From: Coriobacteriia bacterium
GTDB taxonomy: Bacteria; Actinomycetota; Coriobacteriia; Coriobacteriales; Atopobiaceae
Reading direction: 5' to 3'
DNA: 64,000 nt
NCBI GenBank assembly: GCA_030530145.1
Contig: JAUMVN010000002.1
Span: 62,001 to 126,000 of the forward strand
This document shows positions 1 to 9,555 of the stretch, one piece after another. The translations under genes and the position numbers were made by a program. A model generated the notes under the pieces. It was given only the letters and a program-made list of their open reading frames with translations. It did no database searches and was not told the DNA's origin. Numbering within the stretch: the stretch's first letter is position 1; the number at the start of each line of letters is the position of its first letter.

Positions 1-1
1 C

Positions 2-2500
2 CGCGTGATTGAGCGCCAGACCACCGACCAGGTGGCCGACAAGGTCCTCGCGCATGCCCAGGGCCGCCGCGCCTTCGTGCTCGCGCCCGTGGTGCTGGGC
101 CGCAAGGGCGAGTACACCAAGCTCTTCGAGGACCTCAAGCGCGAGGGCTTCTCGCGCGTGCGCATCGACGGCGAGGTCCGCGAGCTCGATGGAGAGGAGA
201 TCCGCCTCGAGAAGAAGCTCAAGCACACCATCGAGGTCGTCGTCGACCGCATCGTCGTGCGCGAGAACTCGCTCGGGCGCATCGCCGAGGCGGTCGAGCA
301 GGCGACCAAGCTCGCCCAGGGCAAGGTCGCGTTCTGGCTGCTGCCGGACCGTGACGACCCCGAGCGCATGCCCGGCGAGCTGTTGCAGTACTCGCTCGCC
401 CTCGCCTGCCCTGAGCACGGCCACTCCATGGACGACCTGCAGCCGCGCGACTTCTCGTTCAACGCTCCCTACGGCGCCTGCCCCGACTGCGACGGCCTCG
501 GTTTCCGAAAGATCGTGGATGCCGAGGCCCTGATCGAGGACCCGGCGCTCTCCGTGTCGGAGGGCGTCTTCGGCAGCCTCTTCGGCAACTCCAACTACTG
601 GCCGCAGATCCTTTCCGCCGTGTGTGAGCACCTCGGCGTGAGCGATCAGACCCCCTGGAAGGACCTGCCCAAGAAAGCGCAGGAGACCTTGCTCGCCGGC
701 CTCGGCGAGAAGAAGATCCGCGTCCAGTACCACACCCGCGACGGGCGCGACACCAGCTGGTTCACCACGTTCCCCGGCGTGCGCAAAGTGCTCTTCGACA
801 AGTACCAGGAGACCACGAGCGAGACCATGCGCACGCACCTGGAGAAGTACATCCGCGAGGTGCCCTGCACCACGTGCAACGGCGCGCGCCTCAAGCCCGA
901 GATTCTCGCCGTCACGGTGGGGGAGCGGTCCATCCAGCAGGTCTGCGACCTTTCCTGCAAGGACGCGCTCGTCTTCTTCCAGGAGCTCGAGCTCACTGAT
1001 CGTCAGCGCTTCATCGCCGGTCCCGTGGTCAAGGAGATCCTTGCGCGCCTGCAGTTCCTCGTGAACGTGGGCCTCGACTACCTTACGCTCTCGCGCGCGG
1101 CCGCGACGCTCTCGGGCGGCGAGGCCCAGCGCATTCGCCTGGCCACGCAGATCGGCGCCGGCCTCATGGGGGTGCTCTATATCCTCGACGAGCCCTCCAT
1201 CGGCCTGCACCAGCGCGACAACGACCGCCTGATCCAGACCCTGAAGCGCCTGCGCGACCAGGGCAACACTGTGATCGTGGTCGAGCACGACGAGGACACC
1301 ATCCGTGCCGCCGATTACGTTATCGATATGGGTCCCGGCGCCGGCGAGCTCGGCGGCTACGTGGTCGCGGCCGGCACGCCGGAGGAGATCGCAGCCTCGC
1401 CGGAGTCCGTCACGGGGGCCTACCTCACGGGTCGCAAGCAGATCGAGCTGCCGGCCAAGCGCCGCAACCCGCGCCGCGGCGCCATCAAGGTCACGGGCGC
1501 CTCGGCGAACAACCTCAAGAACGTCTCGGCCAAGGTCGAGCTCGGTACGCTCACGGTGGTCACGGGCGTCTCGGGCTCCGGCAAGTCCTCGCTCGTCACG
1601 GACACGATCGCGCCCGCGCTCACCAATGCGGTGCACCGCTCTAAGCGTGCCGTGGGACCGTACAAGAAGATCGAGGGCATCGAGCTCATCGACAAGGTCA
1701 TCGACATCGACCAGAGCCCCATCGGCCGTACGCCGCGCTCCAACCCGGCGACCTACATCGGCCTGTGGGACGACCTGCGCGCCCTCTACGCCTCCACGCC
1801 CGAGAGCCGCATGCGCGGCTACGGCCCGGGGCGCTTCTCGTTCAATGTGAGCGGCGGGCGCTGCGAGGCCTGCAAGGGCGACGGCCAGATCAAGATCGAG
1901 ATGAACTTCTTGCCGGACGTGTACGTGCCCTGCGAGGTCTGCCACGGCAAGCGCTACAATCGCGAGACGCTTGAGGTCACTTACCACGGAAAGACGATCT
2001 CCGACGTGCTGGACATGACCGTGCACGAGGCGCTGACCTTCTTCACGAACATCCCGAAGATCAAGAAGAAGCTCCAGACCTTGAGCGACGTGGGCCTGGG
2101 CTACATCCACCTGGGCCAGCCGGCGACCACGCTCTCGGGCGGCGAGGCGCAGCGCGTCAAGCTCGCCAAGGAGCTCCACCGCCAGCAGACGGGCAAGACC
2201 TTCTATATCCTCGACGAGCCCACGACGGGCCTGCACTTCGAGGACGTGCGCCAGCTCATCGAGGTACTCGAGCGCCTGGTGGACGCGGGCAACACCGTGC
2301 TGGTTATCGAGCACAACCTCGACGTGATCAAGATGGCCGACCGCATCCTGGACATGGGCCCCGAGGGCGGCGACGGCGGCGGCACGGTCGTGGCCTACGG
2401 CACCCCCGAGAAGGTCGCCGAGTGCGCCGAGAGCTACACCGGCCAGTTCCTCTCCCGCATCCTCGCCCGCGACAACGAGCGCGCAAAGGCGGCGAAGTAG
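2..2500 (+). CDS. uvrA: Excinuclease ABC subunit A (5' end outside window)
   Basis: UvrA is the damage-recognition ATPase of nucleotide excision repair; it loads UvrB onto lesions. The visible 832 codons lack only the first ~110 residues, including the first Walker A, which lie upstream of the window. Seen: the first ABC signature [15 protein letters not shown] with [10 protein letters not shown], the second Walker [10 protein letters not shown], the CEAC/CEVC zinc-finger cysteines in the second half, and the second signature [15 protein letters not shown] with [10 protein letters not shown]. The reading frame is open to the left edge, so no start can be given. The next gene starts 3 bases after the stop, suggesting cotranscription. 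Family identity is certain. Confidence 0.98.
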   Translation, partial: RVIERQTTDQVADKVLAHAQGRRAFVLAPVVLGRKGEYTKLFEDLKREGFSRVRIDGEVRELDGEEIRLEKKLKHTIEVVVDRIVVRENSLGRIAEAVEQATKLAQGKVAFWLLPDRDDPERMPGELLQYSLALACPEHGHSMDDLQPRDFSFNAPYGACPDCDGLGFRKIVDAEALIEDPALSVSEGVFGSLFGNSNYWPQILSAVCEHLGVSDQTPWKDLPKKAQETLLAGLGEKKIRVQYHTRDGRDTSWFTTFPGVRKVLFDKYQETTSETMRTHLEKYIREVPCTTCNGARLKPEILAVTVGERSIQQVCDLSCKDALVFFQELELTDRQRFIAGPVVKEILARLQFLVNVGLDYLTLSRAAATLSGGEAQRIRLATQIGAGLMGVLYILDEPSIGLHQRDNDRLIQTLKRLRDQGNTVIVVEHDEDTIRAADYVIDMGPGAGELGGYVVAAGTPEEIAASPESVTGAYLTGRKQIELPAKRRNPRRGAIKVTGASANNLKNVSAKVELGTLTVVTGVSGSGKSSLVTDTIAPALTNAVHRSKRAVGPYKKIEGIELIDKVIDIDQSPIGRTPRSNPATYIGLWDDLRALYASTPESRMRGYGPGRFSFNVSGGRCEACKGDGQIKIEMNFLPDVYVPCEVCHGKRYNRETLEVTYHGKTISDVLDMTVHEALTFFTNIPKIKKKLQTLSDVGLGYIHLGQPATTLSGGEAQRVKLAKELHRQQTGKTFYILDEPTTGLHFEDVRQLIEVLERLVDAGNTVLVIEHNLDVIKMADRILDMGPEGGDGGGTVVAYGTPEKVAECAESYTGQFLSRILARDNERAKAAK

Positions 2501-2503
2501 CGT

Positions 2504-2995
2504 ATGGCAAAGAAGGAAAAGCTGCAGAAGTCGAACGCGATGCGGGAGCTCGATCGGGCGGGCATTGCGTACGATGCCGAGGAGGTTGTTGAGGACGACA
2601 TCTCGCGCGGCGTCGGCGTGCGCATTGCCGAGCAGCTCGGGGAGGACCCCGACTCGGCGTTTAAGACGCTCGTCTGCGTGGCGCCGAGCGGCGACCACGT
2701 GGTCTGCTGCATCCCCGTGGCCGCCGAGCTCGACCTCAAGCGTGCGGCCGCCGCGTCCGGCGAGAAGTCCCTCTCGCTCATGCCCATCAAGGACCTGGAG
2801 GCCGTGACGGGCTACGTCCGCGGCGGCTGCACGCCCATCGGCATGAAGAAGCTCTTTCCGACGCTCTTCGACGAGACAGCGCAGCTCTTCGACACCATCG
2901 GCATCTCCGGCGGCCGCCGCGGTCTCTCGCTTCGCGTTGCCCCCGAGCCGCTGGCCGCCCTTCTCGGCGCCAAGTTCGTCGACATCGCGCGCTAA
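2504..2995 (+). CDS. ybaK: YbaK/EbsC-type Cys-tRNA(Pro) deacylase
   Basis: A 163-residue trans-editing enzyme that hydrolyses Cys wrongly attached to tRNA(Pro) in the cytoplasm (family knowledge). The YbaK fold covers almost the whole protein: the FKTLVC strand carries the conserved lysine, and GGCTPIGMKK near residue 107 matches the family GG-x-(S/T)P-(I/V)G-x-K loop. The length is normal for the family. It starts with ATG 3 bases after the uvrA stop, so it is probably translated from the same message. A weak hairpin follows the stop. Confidence 0.93.
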   Translation: MAKKEKLQKSNAMRELDRAGIAYDAEEVVEDDISRGVGVRIAEQLGEDPDSAFKTLVCVAPSGDHVVCCIPVAAELDLKRAAAASGEKSLSLMPIKDLEAVTGYVRGGCTPIGMKKLFPTLFDETAQLFDTIGISGGRRGLSLRVAPEPLAALLGAKFVDIAR

Positions 2996-3026
2996 ACCTG
3001 CATTGGGGACTGTCTCTTTTGCAGGT
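2996..3026. terminator. Short bidirectional hairpin between convergent genes
   Basis: ACCTGCA (2996-3002) and TGCAGGT (3020-3026) form a 7-bp stem between the rightward ybaK stop and the leftward RbsD-family stop. T-rich sequence is in the loop and after the stem. It is a plausible weak shared terminator; the short stem makes this tentative. Confidence 0.4.
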
Positions 3027-3028
3027 CG

Positions 3029-3499
3029 TTATTCCTCGCGCCTTCGGATGCCGTTCCAGAGCCACTCCATCGGGATATCGTCGCTGGGGTAGCCTGCGAC
3101 GAGGATTGCCTGTGCGTGTACGCCGTAGTCGCCGGTCTGGATGACCGCGCGACAGCGGTCACGCAGCTCATAGTAGTCGGGGATGTAGTTCATGCGGGTC
3201 ACTTTGTCCTCGCCGAAGAGGTCAACGACGAATTTATAGTCCTTGGGGTTCACTTCGGGCATCACATCGGTCACAATTGCCGACTCAAAGTCGCCGACCT
3301 CTGCGAGTGTTCCGGCGATGTCCTGGAAGCTCGGCGAACCCGTGACCGCCTCGAGGTCGAGATACTCGACGCTCGGATCGAGCGGGTAGAGCGCCTTGGC
3401 CGAGGTTCCGCTGCCCGCGTCGGCGATGAACAACATCTCTCCGTGGCGAAGGCTCGCGACGATGGCGGCCAGGCGTTCGTTCAGGATTCTTCTCTTCAT
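3029..3499 (-). CDS. RbsD/FucU-family sugar mutarotase
   Basis: A 156-residue protein of the RbsD/FucU fold. These enzymes interconvert pyranose/furanose forms or anomers of ribose, fucose and similar sugars so that isomerases or kinases receive the right form. The N-terminus RHGEMLFIADAGSG matches the family's catalytic His plus I-x-D-A-G motif, and the C-terminal half carries the expected Tyr/His-containing strands. GAGGAAGAAGGG lies before the ATG. It is the third gene of a leftward group (ROK regulator, acetyltransferase, this gene) that diverges from the rhamnose operon, so acting on a deoxyhexose is likely but inferred. Confidence 0.8.
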   Translation of the reverse strand: MKRRILNERLAAIVASLRHGEMLFIADAGSGTSAKALYPLDPSVEYLDLEAVTGSPSFQDIAGTLAEVGDFESAIVTDVMPEVNPKDYKFVVDLFGEDKVTRMNYIPDYYELRDRCRAVIQTGDYGVHAQAILVAGYPSDDIPMEWLWNGIRRREE

Positions 3500-3529
3500 A
3501 ACAGCCCTTCTTCCTCGAATAAATTGCTG

Positions 3530-4153
3530 CTAGAGGCCAAGATCCTCGTCGGTAAGGGCGTCGGCCTCGTTGAGCTCGCGGATTACGCGACAGGGGTTGC
3601 CGGCGGCGATGCACATCGGCGGCACGTCGCGCGTGACCACTGAGCCGGCGCCGATGATCGCACCCGATCCGATGGTGACCCCGGGCAGTACCGTGACGTC
3701 GCCGCCGAACCAGACGTCGTCACCGATGGTGATGGGACTCGCCAGCTCGAAGCCGCGGTTACGGTCGCGCGCGAGCTTGGGGTGGCTCGCCGTGTAGAAC
3801 CCGCACGACGGCCCGAAGTAGCAGTGCGAACCGATGGTGATGCGCGCGCCGTCCATCAGGTAGGTGCCGTGGTTGAAGAAAGTGCCCTCGCCGATGTAGC
3901 AGTTGTAGCCGTAGTCGATCTGTAGAGGCGCACATACCTCGACCCCGTCGGCCGCGTGGGGGAGGATCTGCGCTTGCAGCTCCGCAAGCCGTTCGGAATC
4001 TGATGGATGCGTCGTGTTGAACTCGAAGCAGAGGTCCTTCGCGCGGAGACGCTCGGCGGCGAGTTCAGCGTCGTTGTTCGCGTCGTACCAGAGACCGGCG
4101 TCCATGCGCTCGCGGGCGGTGGTGGGGACGGTCGTGTTCTCGGTGGTTTCCAT
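3530..4153 (-). CDS. Maltose/galactoside O-acetyltransferase family (left-handed beta-helix)
   Basis: 207 residues, with an N-terminal Mac domain (about residues 10-60) followed by hexapeptide repeats of the LbH fold (for example GSHCYFGPSCGFYTASHP and IGSGAIIGAGSVVTRDVPP). The family uses acetyl-CoA to O-acetylate sugars such as maltose, glucose or galactosides, often as detoxification of non-metabolised sugars. The catalytic His lies in YTASHP. The ATG at 4153 overlaps the ROK regulator stop (TGATG); the in-frame TTG just upstream is less likely. The substrate cannot be read from sequence. Confidence 0.88.
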   Translation of the reverse strand: METTENTTVPTTARERMDAGLWYDANNDAELAAERLRAKDLCFEFNTTHPSDSERLAELQAQILPHAADGVEVCAPLQIDYGYNCYIGEGTFFNHGTYLMDGARITIGSHCYFGPSCGFYTASHPKLARDRNRGFELASPITIGDDVWFGGDVTVLPGVTIGSGAIIGAGSVVTRDVPPMCIAAGNPCRVIRELNEADALTDEDLGL

Positions 4154-5160
4154 CAAAGTGTCCTTTCCAAATAAGCCAGCGCCGTCTGGTGCATGCCGGC
4201 GAGGTAGTACCGCTCAAAATCCTGCTCGAAGCGGAACTCGGGCAGGAATTCATCGGGAAGCGTCTGCGCGCATCCTTCGCGGAGCCATTCCGTGCAGTTC
4301 TCGTCGAGAAGCCCGCCCGTGAGAACGACGACGTCCGGATTGAGCACCGCGCAGAGCGATGCGACTGCTCGGGTTACGAGCGGTCGGCAGGTCTTGGGTC
4401 CAAGCAGCTCAATCAGGCGCTCGCGGCTCATCGGCCCGCCGCTCTCTTCGTAGGGGAGAAACCCAACCATTCCCGCGAACCCATGAGCGCCCCGGATCGG
4501 TTCGCCCGCGTGAACTGTCGCCGTGCCGGGCAGGACATGCAGCGGAAAGTTCGCGAGCGTGGCGACTTCGTCGCGGCTGCAGTGCATGTGGCAGTAGCCA
4601 CTTGCCTTGAGGTGCATGTCGTTCTCGATGTGGATGGGGATACCGATGCGCGCGGCCACGTCGGATGCGACTTCGGCGCCGTTGAGCTCGGCGACGTCAC
4701 AGTGGTCGATGACACCGTGCCGGACAGTTCCGGGAACGCCGAGTACGATCTGGCGGACGTTCCCGCGCAGACGGCACGCCTCCTCGAGCTGCGCGAGCAG
4801 GGCGTCGCCGTCGAACCGAGGGAGCGTGACGTCAAGCGCCTCAAGCACGTTTCCCGTAAGCGAGAGAACTTTTGCCCGGAACACGCGCTTCTCGCCTTGT
4901 AGGTCGATTTCGGCTGCGATGATGCTTGCGTAGTCCTCGGAGGCTCGGTAGGCATACCCGCCGCGCCCGGCGCTTCCGGTGCGGCGCGGCTCGAGGGCAA
5001 CCTCGCCCGTAGCTGCCATGTCGTTCAGCAGCGTGTTGCACGTCGCTACGCTGAGACCCAGTTCGGAGGCTATGTCCTTCTTGCTCCAAGGTCCGCCACG
5101 CCAAAGTAGGCGCCGTATAGCGGCGATGTTGCCGCGCCTGATCTCGCTCGTTGCCGTCAC
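4153..5160 (-). CDS. ROK-family transcriptional regulator
   Basis: 335 residues. An N-terminal winged helix-turn-helix (about residues 1-60, with WSKKDIASELGLS as recognition region) is joined to a ROK sugar-binding domain. The ATP-binding D-x-G-G-T motif of ROK kinases is missing at the domain start, so this is a NagC/XylR-like regulator and not a kinase. GTG at 5160 is chosen because AGGAGG sits 5 bases upstream; the other GTG at 5166 touches that site. It is first gene of a leftward operon diverging from the rhamnose operon, and probably senses a sugar relevant to its neighbours. Confidence 0.9.
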   Translation of the reverse strand: MTATSEIRRGNIAAIRRLLWRGGPWSKKDIASELGLSVATCNTLLNDMAATGEVALEPRRTGSAGRGGYAYRASEDYASIIAAEIDLQGEKRVFRAKVLSLTGNVLEALDVTLPRFDGDALLAQLEEACRLRGNVRQIVLGVPGTVRHGVIDHCDVAELNGAEVASDVAARIGIPIHIENDMHLKASGYCHMHCSRDEVATLANFPLHVLPGTATVHAGEPIRGAHGFAGMVGFLPYEESGGPMSRERLIELLGPKTCRPLVTRAVASLCAVLNPDVVVLTGGLLDENCTEWLREGCAQTLPDEFLPEFRFEQDFERYYLAGMHQTALAYLERTL

Positions 5161-5430
5161 GCGCACCTCCTAGCTAATCGGTATTATTACAACACTTGGA
5201 ATAATAGCGTAGGATGCTGCGGTTGCAACAAAGTGACGGGTGTGCGGCAGATTTTGAGTCGCAGCCTCGCTTGGAGGGGGCATTCTGGCCTGAGGATCGG
5301 CCATAACGGCCTAATTGTCGTGTCCAGAGGGCTGAGAAGGCCAATACTTGCCGCAGACCCGAAAATTCGTTGCAGGCGGAGCTCGAGCCGAACCGTTCAT
5401 GACGTTATCTTTACCGTTCACCGCCCTGTA

Positions 5431-5487
5431 TTGACGATTGAAACGCTTCAACTCATACTAACCACCAACGAAGTTGAAACGCTTCAA
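5431..5487 (+). promoter_or_regulatory. Rhamnose operon promoter with two LacI-type operators
   Basis: TTGACG (5431-5436) and CATACT (5454-5459) form a -35/-10 pair with a 17-base spacer. The 14-bp near-palindrome TTGAAACGCTTCAA occurs twice, at 5438-5451 inside the spacer and at 5474-5487 just past the expected start point, 36 bp apart. This layout fits LacI-family repression of the isomerase gene. The likely repressor is the LacI protein at 13501-14550, which has a similar site before its own gene. In the rest of the divergent region (5161-5430) I see only AT-rich sequence suited to the leftward promoter. Confidence 0.75.
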
Positions 5488-5508
5488 TCGAACCACAAGG
5501 AGGAAACC

Positions 5509-6936
5509 ATGCTCGTCAACACCAAGGCAAAGGTCGGCGTCTTCTCCATCGCGCTCGGCGCCTACCTGCCGCAGTTCCCGCAGCTCGTCCCCAACTTCGA
5601 GCAGCAGTACGCCGACTTCAAGGCGACCCTGCCCACGACCGTCGAGCTCGTCGACGGCGGCATGGTCACCACCAAGGAGGCGGCCCAGGAGGCGGGCGAC
5701 CTCTTCCGCGCCGCGGACGTCGACCTCGTGATCCTGCAGATGCTCACCTACGCCACGAGCTACAACGTGCTGCCCGCCGTGCGCGACCTCGACGTTCCCG
5801 TGGTCGTCGTCAACGTCCAAAAGAAGGCCCAGCCCGACTACGCCGCCACCGATATCCCCACCTGGCTCGGGGACCTCTACGCTTGCGGCGCCCCCGGCGA
5901 GGTCGTGGCCGACCTCAACCGCGCCGGTAAGCGCCACGCCGTCATCACGGGCGTCGTCGAGGGCGGCGACCCCGAGGTGGCCCGCCAGCTCGACGAGTGG
6001 TGCCGTGCCGCGAACGTCCGCCGTCGCCTGCGCCGCACGAACATCGCGCAGATCGGCCGCCCGTACCCCGGCATGATGGACCTCTACATCGACGAGACGA
6101 ACCTCTACAATCGCCTCGGCCTCTACACCAAGCAGTTCGACTGGGAGAAGATGTGGGCCATCGCCGACGACGTCAACGACAAGACCGACATCGACGCCAA
6201 GGCCGCCGAGATCCTCGACACCTTCGACGTCGAGGGCGGCGCGCAGGTCTCCGACGAGCCTATCCAGGAGATGGCCAAGTACGTTCTTGCCTTCGAGCAG
6301 TGGTGCCGCGACGAGGAGATCGGCCTCGTGGCCAGCCACTACGACGGCTTCGCCCAGGGTCAGGCCGGCGTGCTCGACTCCATGCTCATCCCCGCGTTCT
6401 CCATGCTCATCAAGCAGGGCACTTCCTGCGCCGTCGAGGGCGATATGAAGGTCGCCGTGGCCATGAGCATCCTCAAGACTATCGCCGGCACGGGCCAGCT
6501 CTCCGAGATGTACTCCATCGACTTCCCTGAGGACGTCGTGATCATCGGCCACTCCGGCTCCGGCGACGCCGACATCTCCACCGCCAAGAAGCCCACGCTC
6601 AAGGTCGTCCCCGTCTTCCACGGCAAGACCGGCGGCGGCTACCTCACCCAGTTCTACCCCGGTCTCGGCACGGTCACCTACCTGGGCATCACTCAGGACG
6701 GCGACGGCAACTTCAAGTTCGTCGTGGCCGAGGGCGAGAACGTCGAGGGCCCGATCTTCACCTTCGGCGACACCAACATGCGCATGAAGTTCTCCTGCGG
6801 CGCCCGCGAGTTCATGAACCGCTGGAACGAGACCGGCCCGACCCACCACATGGCCGCCGCCCTCGGCTCCCACACCGACACCATCCTCAAGGTGGCAAAG
6901 ATCCTGAACGTCCCCGTCGACGTTGTCTGCCGCTAA
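5509..6936 (+). CDS. L-fucose/L-arabinose isomerase-family protein, probable L-rhamnose isomerase
   Basis: 475 residues of the FucI/AraA superfamily, Mn-dependent aldose-ketose isomerases. CAVEGDMKVAVAMSI and GPTHHMAAALG resemble the metal-binding Glu and His regions. It is followed by rhaB and rhaD, so its job is probably L-rhamnose to L-rhamnulose, replacing classical RhaA, which belongs to another family. The ATG at 5509 is chosen because AAGGAGG sits before it; the frame is open further upstream but that part overlaps the promoter and operators. Family call is firm; substrate is inferred from context, and L-fucose or L-arabinose remain possible. Confidence 0.82.
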   Translation: MLVNTKAKVGVFSIALGAYLPQFPQLVPNFEQQYADFKATLPTTVELVDGGMVTTKEAAQEAGDLFRAADVDLVILQMLTYATSYNVLPAVRDLDVPVVVVNVQKKAQPDYAATDIPTWLGDLYACGAPGEVVADLNRAGKRHAVITGVVEGGDPEVARQLDEWCRAANVRRRLRRTNIAQIGRPYPGMMDLYIDETNLYNRLGLYTKQFDWEKMWAIADDVNDKTDIDAKAAEILDTFDVEGGAQVSDEPIQEMAKYVLAFEQWCRDEEIGLVASHYDGFAQGQAGVLDSMLIPAFSMLIKQGTSCAVEGDMKVAVAMSILKTIAGTGQLSEMYSIDFPEDVVIIGHSGSGDADISTAKKPTLKVVPVFHGKTGGGYLTQFYPGLGTVTYLGITQDGDGNFKFVVAEGENVEGPIFTFGDTNMRMKFSCGAREFMNRWNETGPTHHMAAALGSHTDTILKVAKILNVPVDVVCR

Positions 6937-6966
6937 ACGAGCACGTGGTCAGGAGGGGAGAAACGC

Positions 6967-8442
6967 ATGGCAGGACGTATCGAAACCAAGCATTACGCCG
7001 CCGTGGACATCGGCGCCTCGAGTGGCCGTGTGCTCATGGGCTGGGTCGAGGACGGCAAGATGTCCTACGAGGAGGTCTACCGCTTCGACAACACGCAGGT
7101 GCTGAGCTACGGCCACAGCTGCTGGGACATCGAGGGCCTTTACGAGCACGTCGTCCGCGGCCTCGCCGCCGCCCGCGAGAAGACCGGCCGCGTCCCGGTC
7201 TCGATCTCCATCGACACCTGGGGCGTCGACTTCGTGCTCCTCGACGAGAACGACGAGATGATCGGCGACGCCGTGGCCTACCGCGACGGCCGCACCGACG
7301 GCATCTTCGAGACGGCCGACAAGATCATGGCGCCGTCCGACCTCTACGAGCGCACCGGCATCCAGCGCCAGCCGTTTAACACCATCTACCAGCTGCTCGC
7401 CCTCAAGCGCGAGCACCCCGAGCACCTCGAGGCCGCCCGCACCTTCCTCATGGTGCCCGACTACCTGGTGTGGAGGCTCACCGGCGTCAAGACGAACGAG
7501 TACACCAACGCCAGCACCACGGGGCTTCTCGATGCTCGGACCTGCTGCTGGGACCAGGACGTTCTCGAGAAGTTCGGCATCCCGTCGCGCATCTTCCTTG
7601 CGCCGACGATGCCGGGCGCCGTGGCGGGCGAGCTTATCCCCGAGGTAGCGGAGGCCGTGGGCTATAACGCGCCCGTCGTGCTCTGCGCGAGCCACGACAC
7701 GGGCAGCGCGTATCTCTCCGTGCCGGCGCGCGACGAGCACGCGGCCTACCTCAGCTCCGGCACCTGGAGCCTGCTCGGCTGCGAGCTCCCCGAGCCCGTG
7801 ACCGGCCCGGCTGCCCGCGAGCAGAACTTCACGAACGAGGGCGGCTACGAGCGCCGCTACCGCTTCCTCAAGAACATCATGGGTCTGTGGATGAACCAGT
7901 CCGTGCGACGCGAGGTCAACGGCGTCGACTACGTCGAGGGCAAGACCGCGCACAAGGCCATGCTCGACCACCAGATCGGCTTCGGCGAGCTGATCGAGCT
8001 CACGCGCGCTGCCGAGCCCTTCTCGGCCTATGTGGACGTGAACGACGAGCGGTTCCTCTCGCCGGACTCCATGTTTGACGAGGTCAAGGCTGCGTGCGCG
8101 GAAGCAGGCCAGCCCGTGCCGCAGAGCATCGGCGAGGTTATGCGCACCGTCTACTGCAGCCTCACCGCCTCGTATGCCCGCGCGGTCGCCAACCTGGCCG
8201 AGCTCACGGGGCGCGAGTACACGAGCATCAACATCGTGGGCGGCGGCTGCCAGGATAACTACCTTAACCAGATGACGGCCGACGCATGCGGGCTGCCCGT
8301 CTTCGCCGGCCCCATCGAGGGCACCTGCATCGGTAACTTTGTCGTCCAGATGATCCACGACGGCGAGTTCGCGGACCTCGCGGGCGCGCGCTCCTGCATC
8401 GCCCGCAGCTTCGACATCAAGCGCTTCGACCCTTCTAAGTAA
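6967..8442 (+). CDS. rhaB: Rhamnulokinase
   Basis: 491 residues, FGGY kinase family. It phosphorylates L-rhamnulose at O1 with ATP in the cytoplasm. The N-terminal ATPase motif is DIGASSGRVLMG; STDTWGVDF-like IDTWGVDFVLLD, the substrate-domain stretch CASHDTGSAYLS and the C-terminal GGGCQDNYLNQMTADACG are characteristic of RhaB. Length matches the E. coli enzyme (about 489). AGGAGGGGAGA precedes the ATG. It lies 30 bases after the isomerase and 72 before rhaD, forming one catabolic operon. Confidence 0.95.
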   Translation: MAGRIETKHYAAVDIGASSGRVLMGWVEDGKMSYEEVYRFDNTQVLSYGHSCWDIEGLYEHVVRGLAAAREKTGRVPVSISIDTWGVDFVLLDENDEMIGDAVAYRDGRTDGIFETADKIMAPSDLYERTGIQRQPFNTIYQLLALKREHPEHLEAARTFLMVPDYLVWRLTGVKTNEYTNASTTGLLDARTCCWDQDVLEKFGIPSRIFLAPTMPGAVAGELIPEVAEAVGYNAPVVLCASHDTGSAYLSVPARDEHAAYLSSGTWSLLGCELPEPVTGPAAREQNFTNEGGYERRYRFLKNIMGLWMNQSVRREVNGVDYVEGKTAHKAMLDHQIGFGELIELTRAAEPFSAYVDVNDERFLSPDSMFDEVKAACAEAGQPVPQSIGEVMRTVYCSLTASYARAVANLAELTGREYTSINIVGGGCQDNYLNQMTADACGLPVFAGPIEGTCIGNFVVQMIHDGEFADLAGARSCIARSFDIKRFDPSK

Positions 8443-8514
8443 GACCGGCAAACCAAGGTAATCGGGGCAAGGGCGAGCGTCTCTTGCCTGCAGATAAGGA
8501 GAGAGGAAAACCTC

Positions 8515-9348
8515 ATGGCTATGGAAGACCTGCAGTTCATCAAGGGCTTTACCCGTATGTGCGACGACGGCTGGAACCAGGGCTGGCACGAGCGCAACGG
8601 CGGCAACCTGACCTATCGCATGACCGACGAGGAGGTCGCCGAGGCCCGTCCGTTCTTCGACGCCGAGCCCCGCGAGTGGGTCAAGATGGGCGTTCGCGGC
8701 GAGAACCTCGCCGGCCAGTACTTCGTCTCCACCGGCTCCGGCAAGTACATGCGCAACGTCGCCGGCGACCCTGCCCACAACATCGGCATCGTCGAGATCA
8801 ACGAGACCGGCGACGCGTTCCGCATCGTCTGGGGCCTGCTCAACGGCGCCCGCCCGACGTCCGAGTTCGAGAGCCACTACATGAACCACTGCGTGACCGC
8901 CGCCCGCACCGACGGCGCGAACCGCGTGATCTACCATGCCCACACCCCGGGCATCATCGAGATGTCCTTCATCGTGCCGCTCGAGGACCGCGCCTTCACC
9001 CGCGTCCTGTGGCAGATGATGACCGAGTGCGTGGTCGTGTTCCCGGGCGGCGTGGGCGTCGTGCCTTGGATGGTCCCGGGCGGTCCGGCCATCGCCGAGG
9101 CGAGCTCCGAGCTCATGAAGACCTACGACACCATCGTTTGGGCGCACCACGGCCTCTTTGCCGCCGGCCCCGACTTCGACACGACCTTCGGCCTGGCGCA
9201 CACCGTCGAGAAGGCCGCCCAGCTCTACGTGGCTGCCCGCGCGGCCAACGGCGGCAGCGACAAGTTCCTGAACGTCATCTCCGACCAGGGACTTAAGGAC
9301 ACGTGCCGCGACTTCAACATCGCCATCAACGAGGCGTTCGTGGACTAA
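8515..9348 (+). CDS. rhaD: Rhamnulose-1-phosphate aldolase
   Basis: 277 residues, class II zinc aldolase. It splits L-rhamnulose 1-phosphate into dihydroxyacetone phosphate and L-lactaldehyde. The zinc-binding HAH (in YHAHTPGI) and the later His of WAHHGLFA are present, as is the Glu/His-rich segment FESHYMNH. E. coli RhaD is 274 residues. The start has AAGGAGAGAGG before it. The short gap from rhaB contains GGCAAG and CTTGCC, a possible small stem. No lactaldehyde reductase or dehydrogenase gene is seen nearby. Confidence 0.95.
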   Translation: MAMEDLQFIKGFTRMCDDGWNQGWHERNGGNLTYRMTDEEVAEARPFFDAEPREWVKMGVRGENLAGQYFVSTGSGKYMRNVAGDPAHNIGIVEINETGDAFRIVWGLLNGARPTSEFESHYMNHCVTAARTDGANRVIYHAHTPGIIEMSFIVPLEDRAFTRVLWQMMTECVVVFPGGVGVVPWMVPGGPAIAEASSELMKTYDTIVWAHHGLFAAGPDFDTTFGLAHTVEKAAQLYVAARAANGGSDKFLNVISDQGLKDTCRDFNIAINEAFVD

Positions 9349-9368
9349 CCTCGCGCTGGACCCTGACC

Positions 9369-9468
9369 GGCCGAAAGCCCGCCGCCCTTCTTTCCATGTT
9401 CGGCGCTCGCGCTGCGCGCTCGCTCGCTTCGCGACTCACATGGCATGAAGGGCGGCGGGCTTTCGGCC
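9369..9468. repeat. Long hairpin with GC-rich conserved loop (copy 1)
   Basis: A perfect 22-bp inverted repeat (9369-9390 and 9447-9468) encloses a 56-base loop with a second inner pair CCATGT/ACATGG. The loop contains GCTCGCTCGCTTCGCGACTC, which closely resembles the loops of two hairpins at 22438-22527 and 22638-22731 although the stems are unrelated in sequence. It may serve as rhaD terminator but has no clear T-run. This fills much of the 320-base gap after rhaD. Confidence 0.7.
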
Positions 9469-9555
9469 TGCGGGGTCTCTCGGGTGGTCGAGCGAACGGG
9501 GGAAGGGTTGTCGAACATGCGGGTTTCTTGGCCTTGGGGCTTGCTCGGTACAGTA

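Noticed and set aside
4153-5160. ROK sugar kinase
   Set aside because: The ATP-binding D-x-G-G-T motif is missing and a helix-turn-helix domain is present, so it is called a regulator.
5233-5508. N-terminal extension of the first isomerase
   Set aside because: The extra residues would be encoded by the promoter and operator region; a strong ribosome site precedes ATG 5509.
6949-9201. Long open frame on the minus strand opposite the rhamnose genes
   Set aside because: It is the mirror of strongly supported coding sequence. In GC-rich genes the opposite strand often stays open; the translation is rich in Val, Gly, Ala, His and Arg without any recognisable domain.
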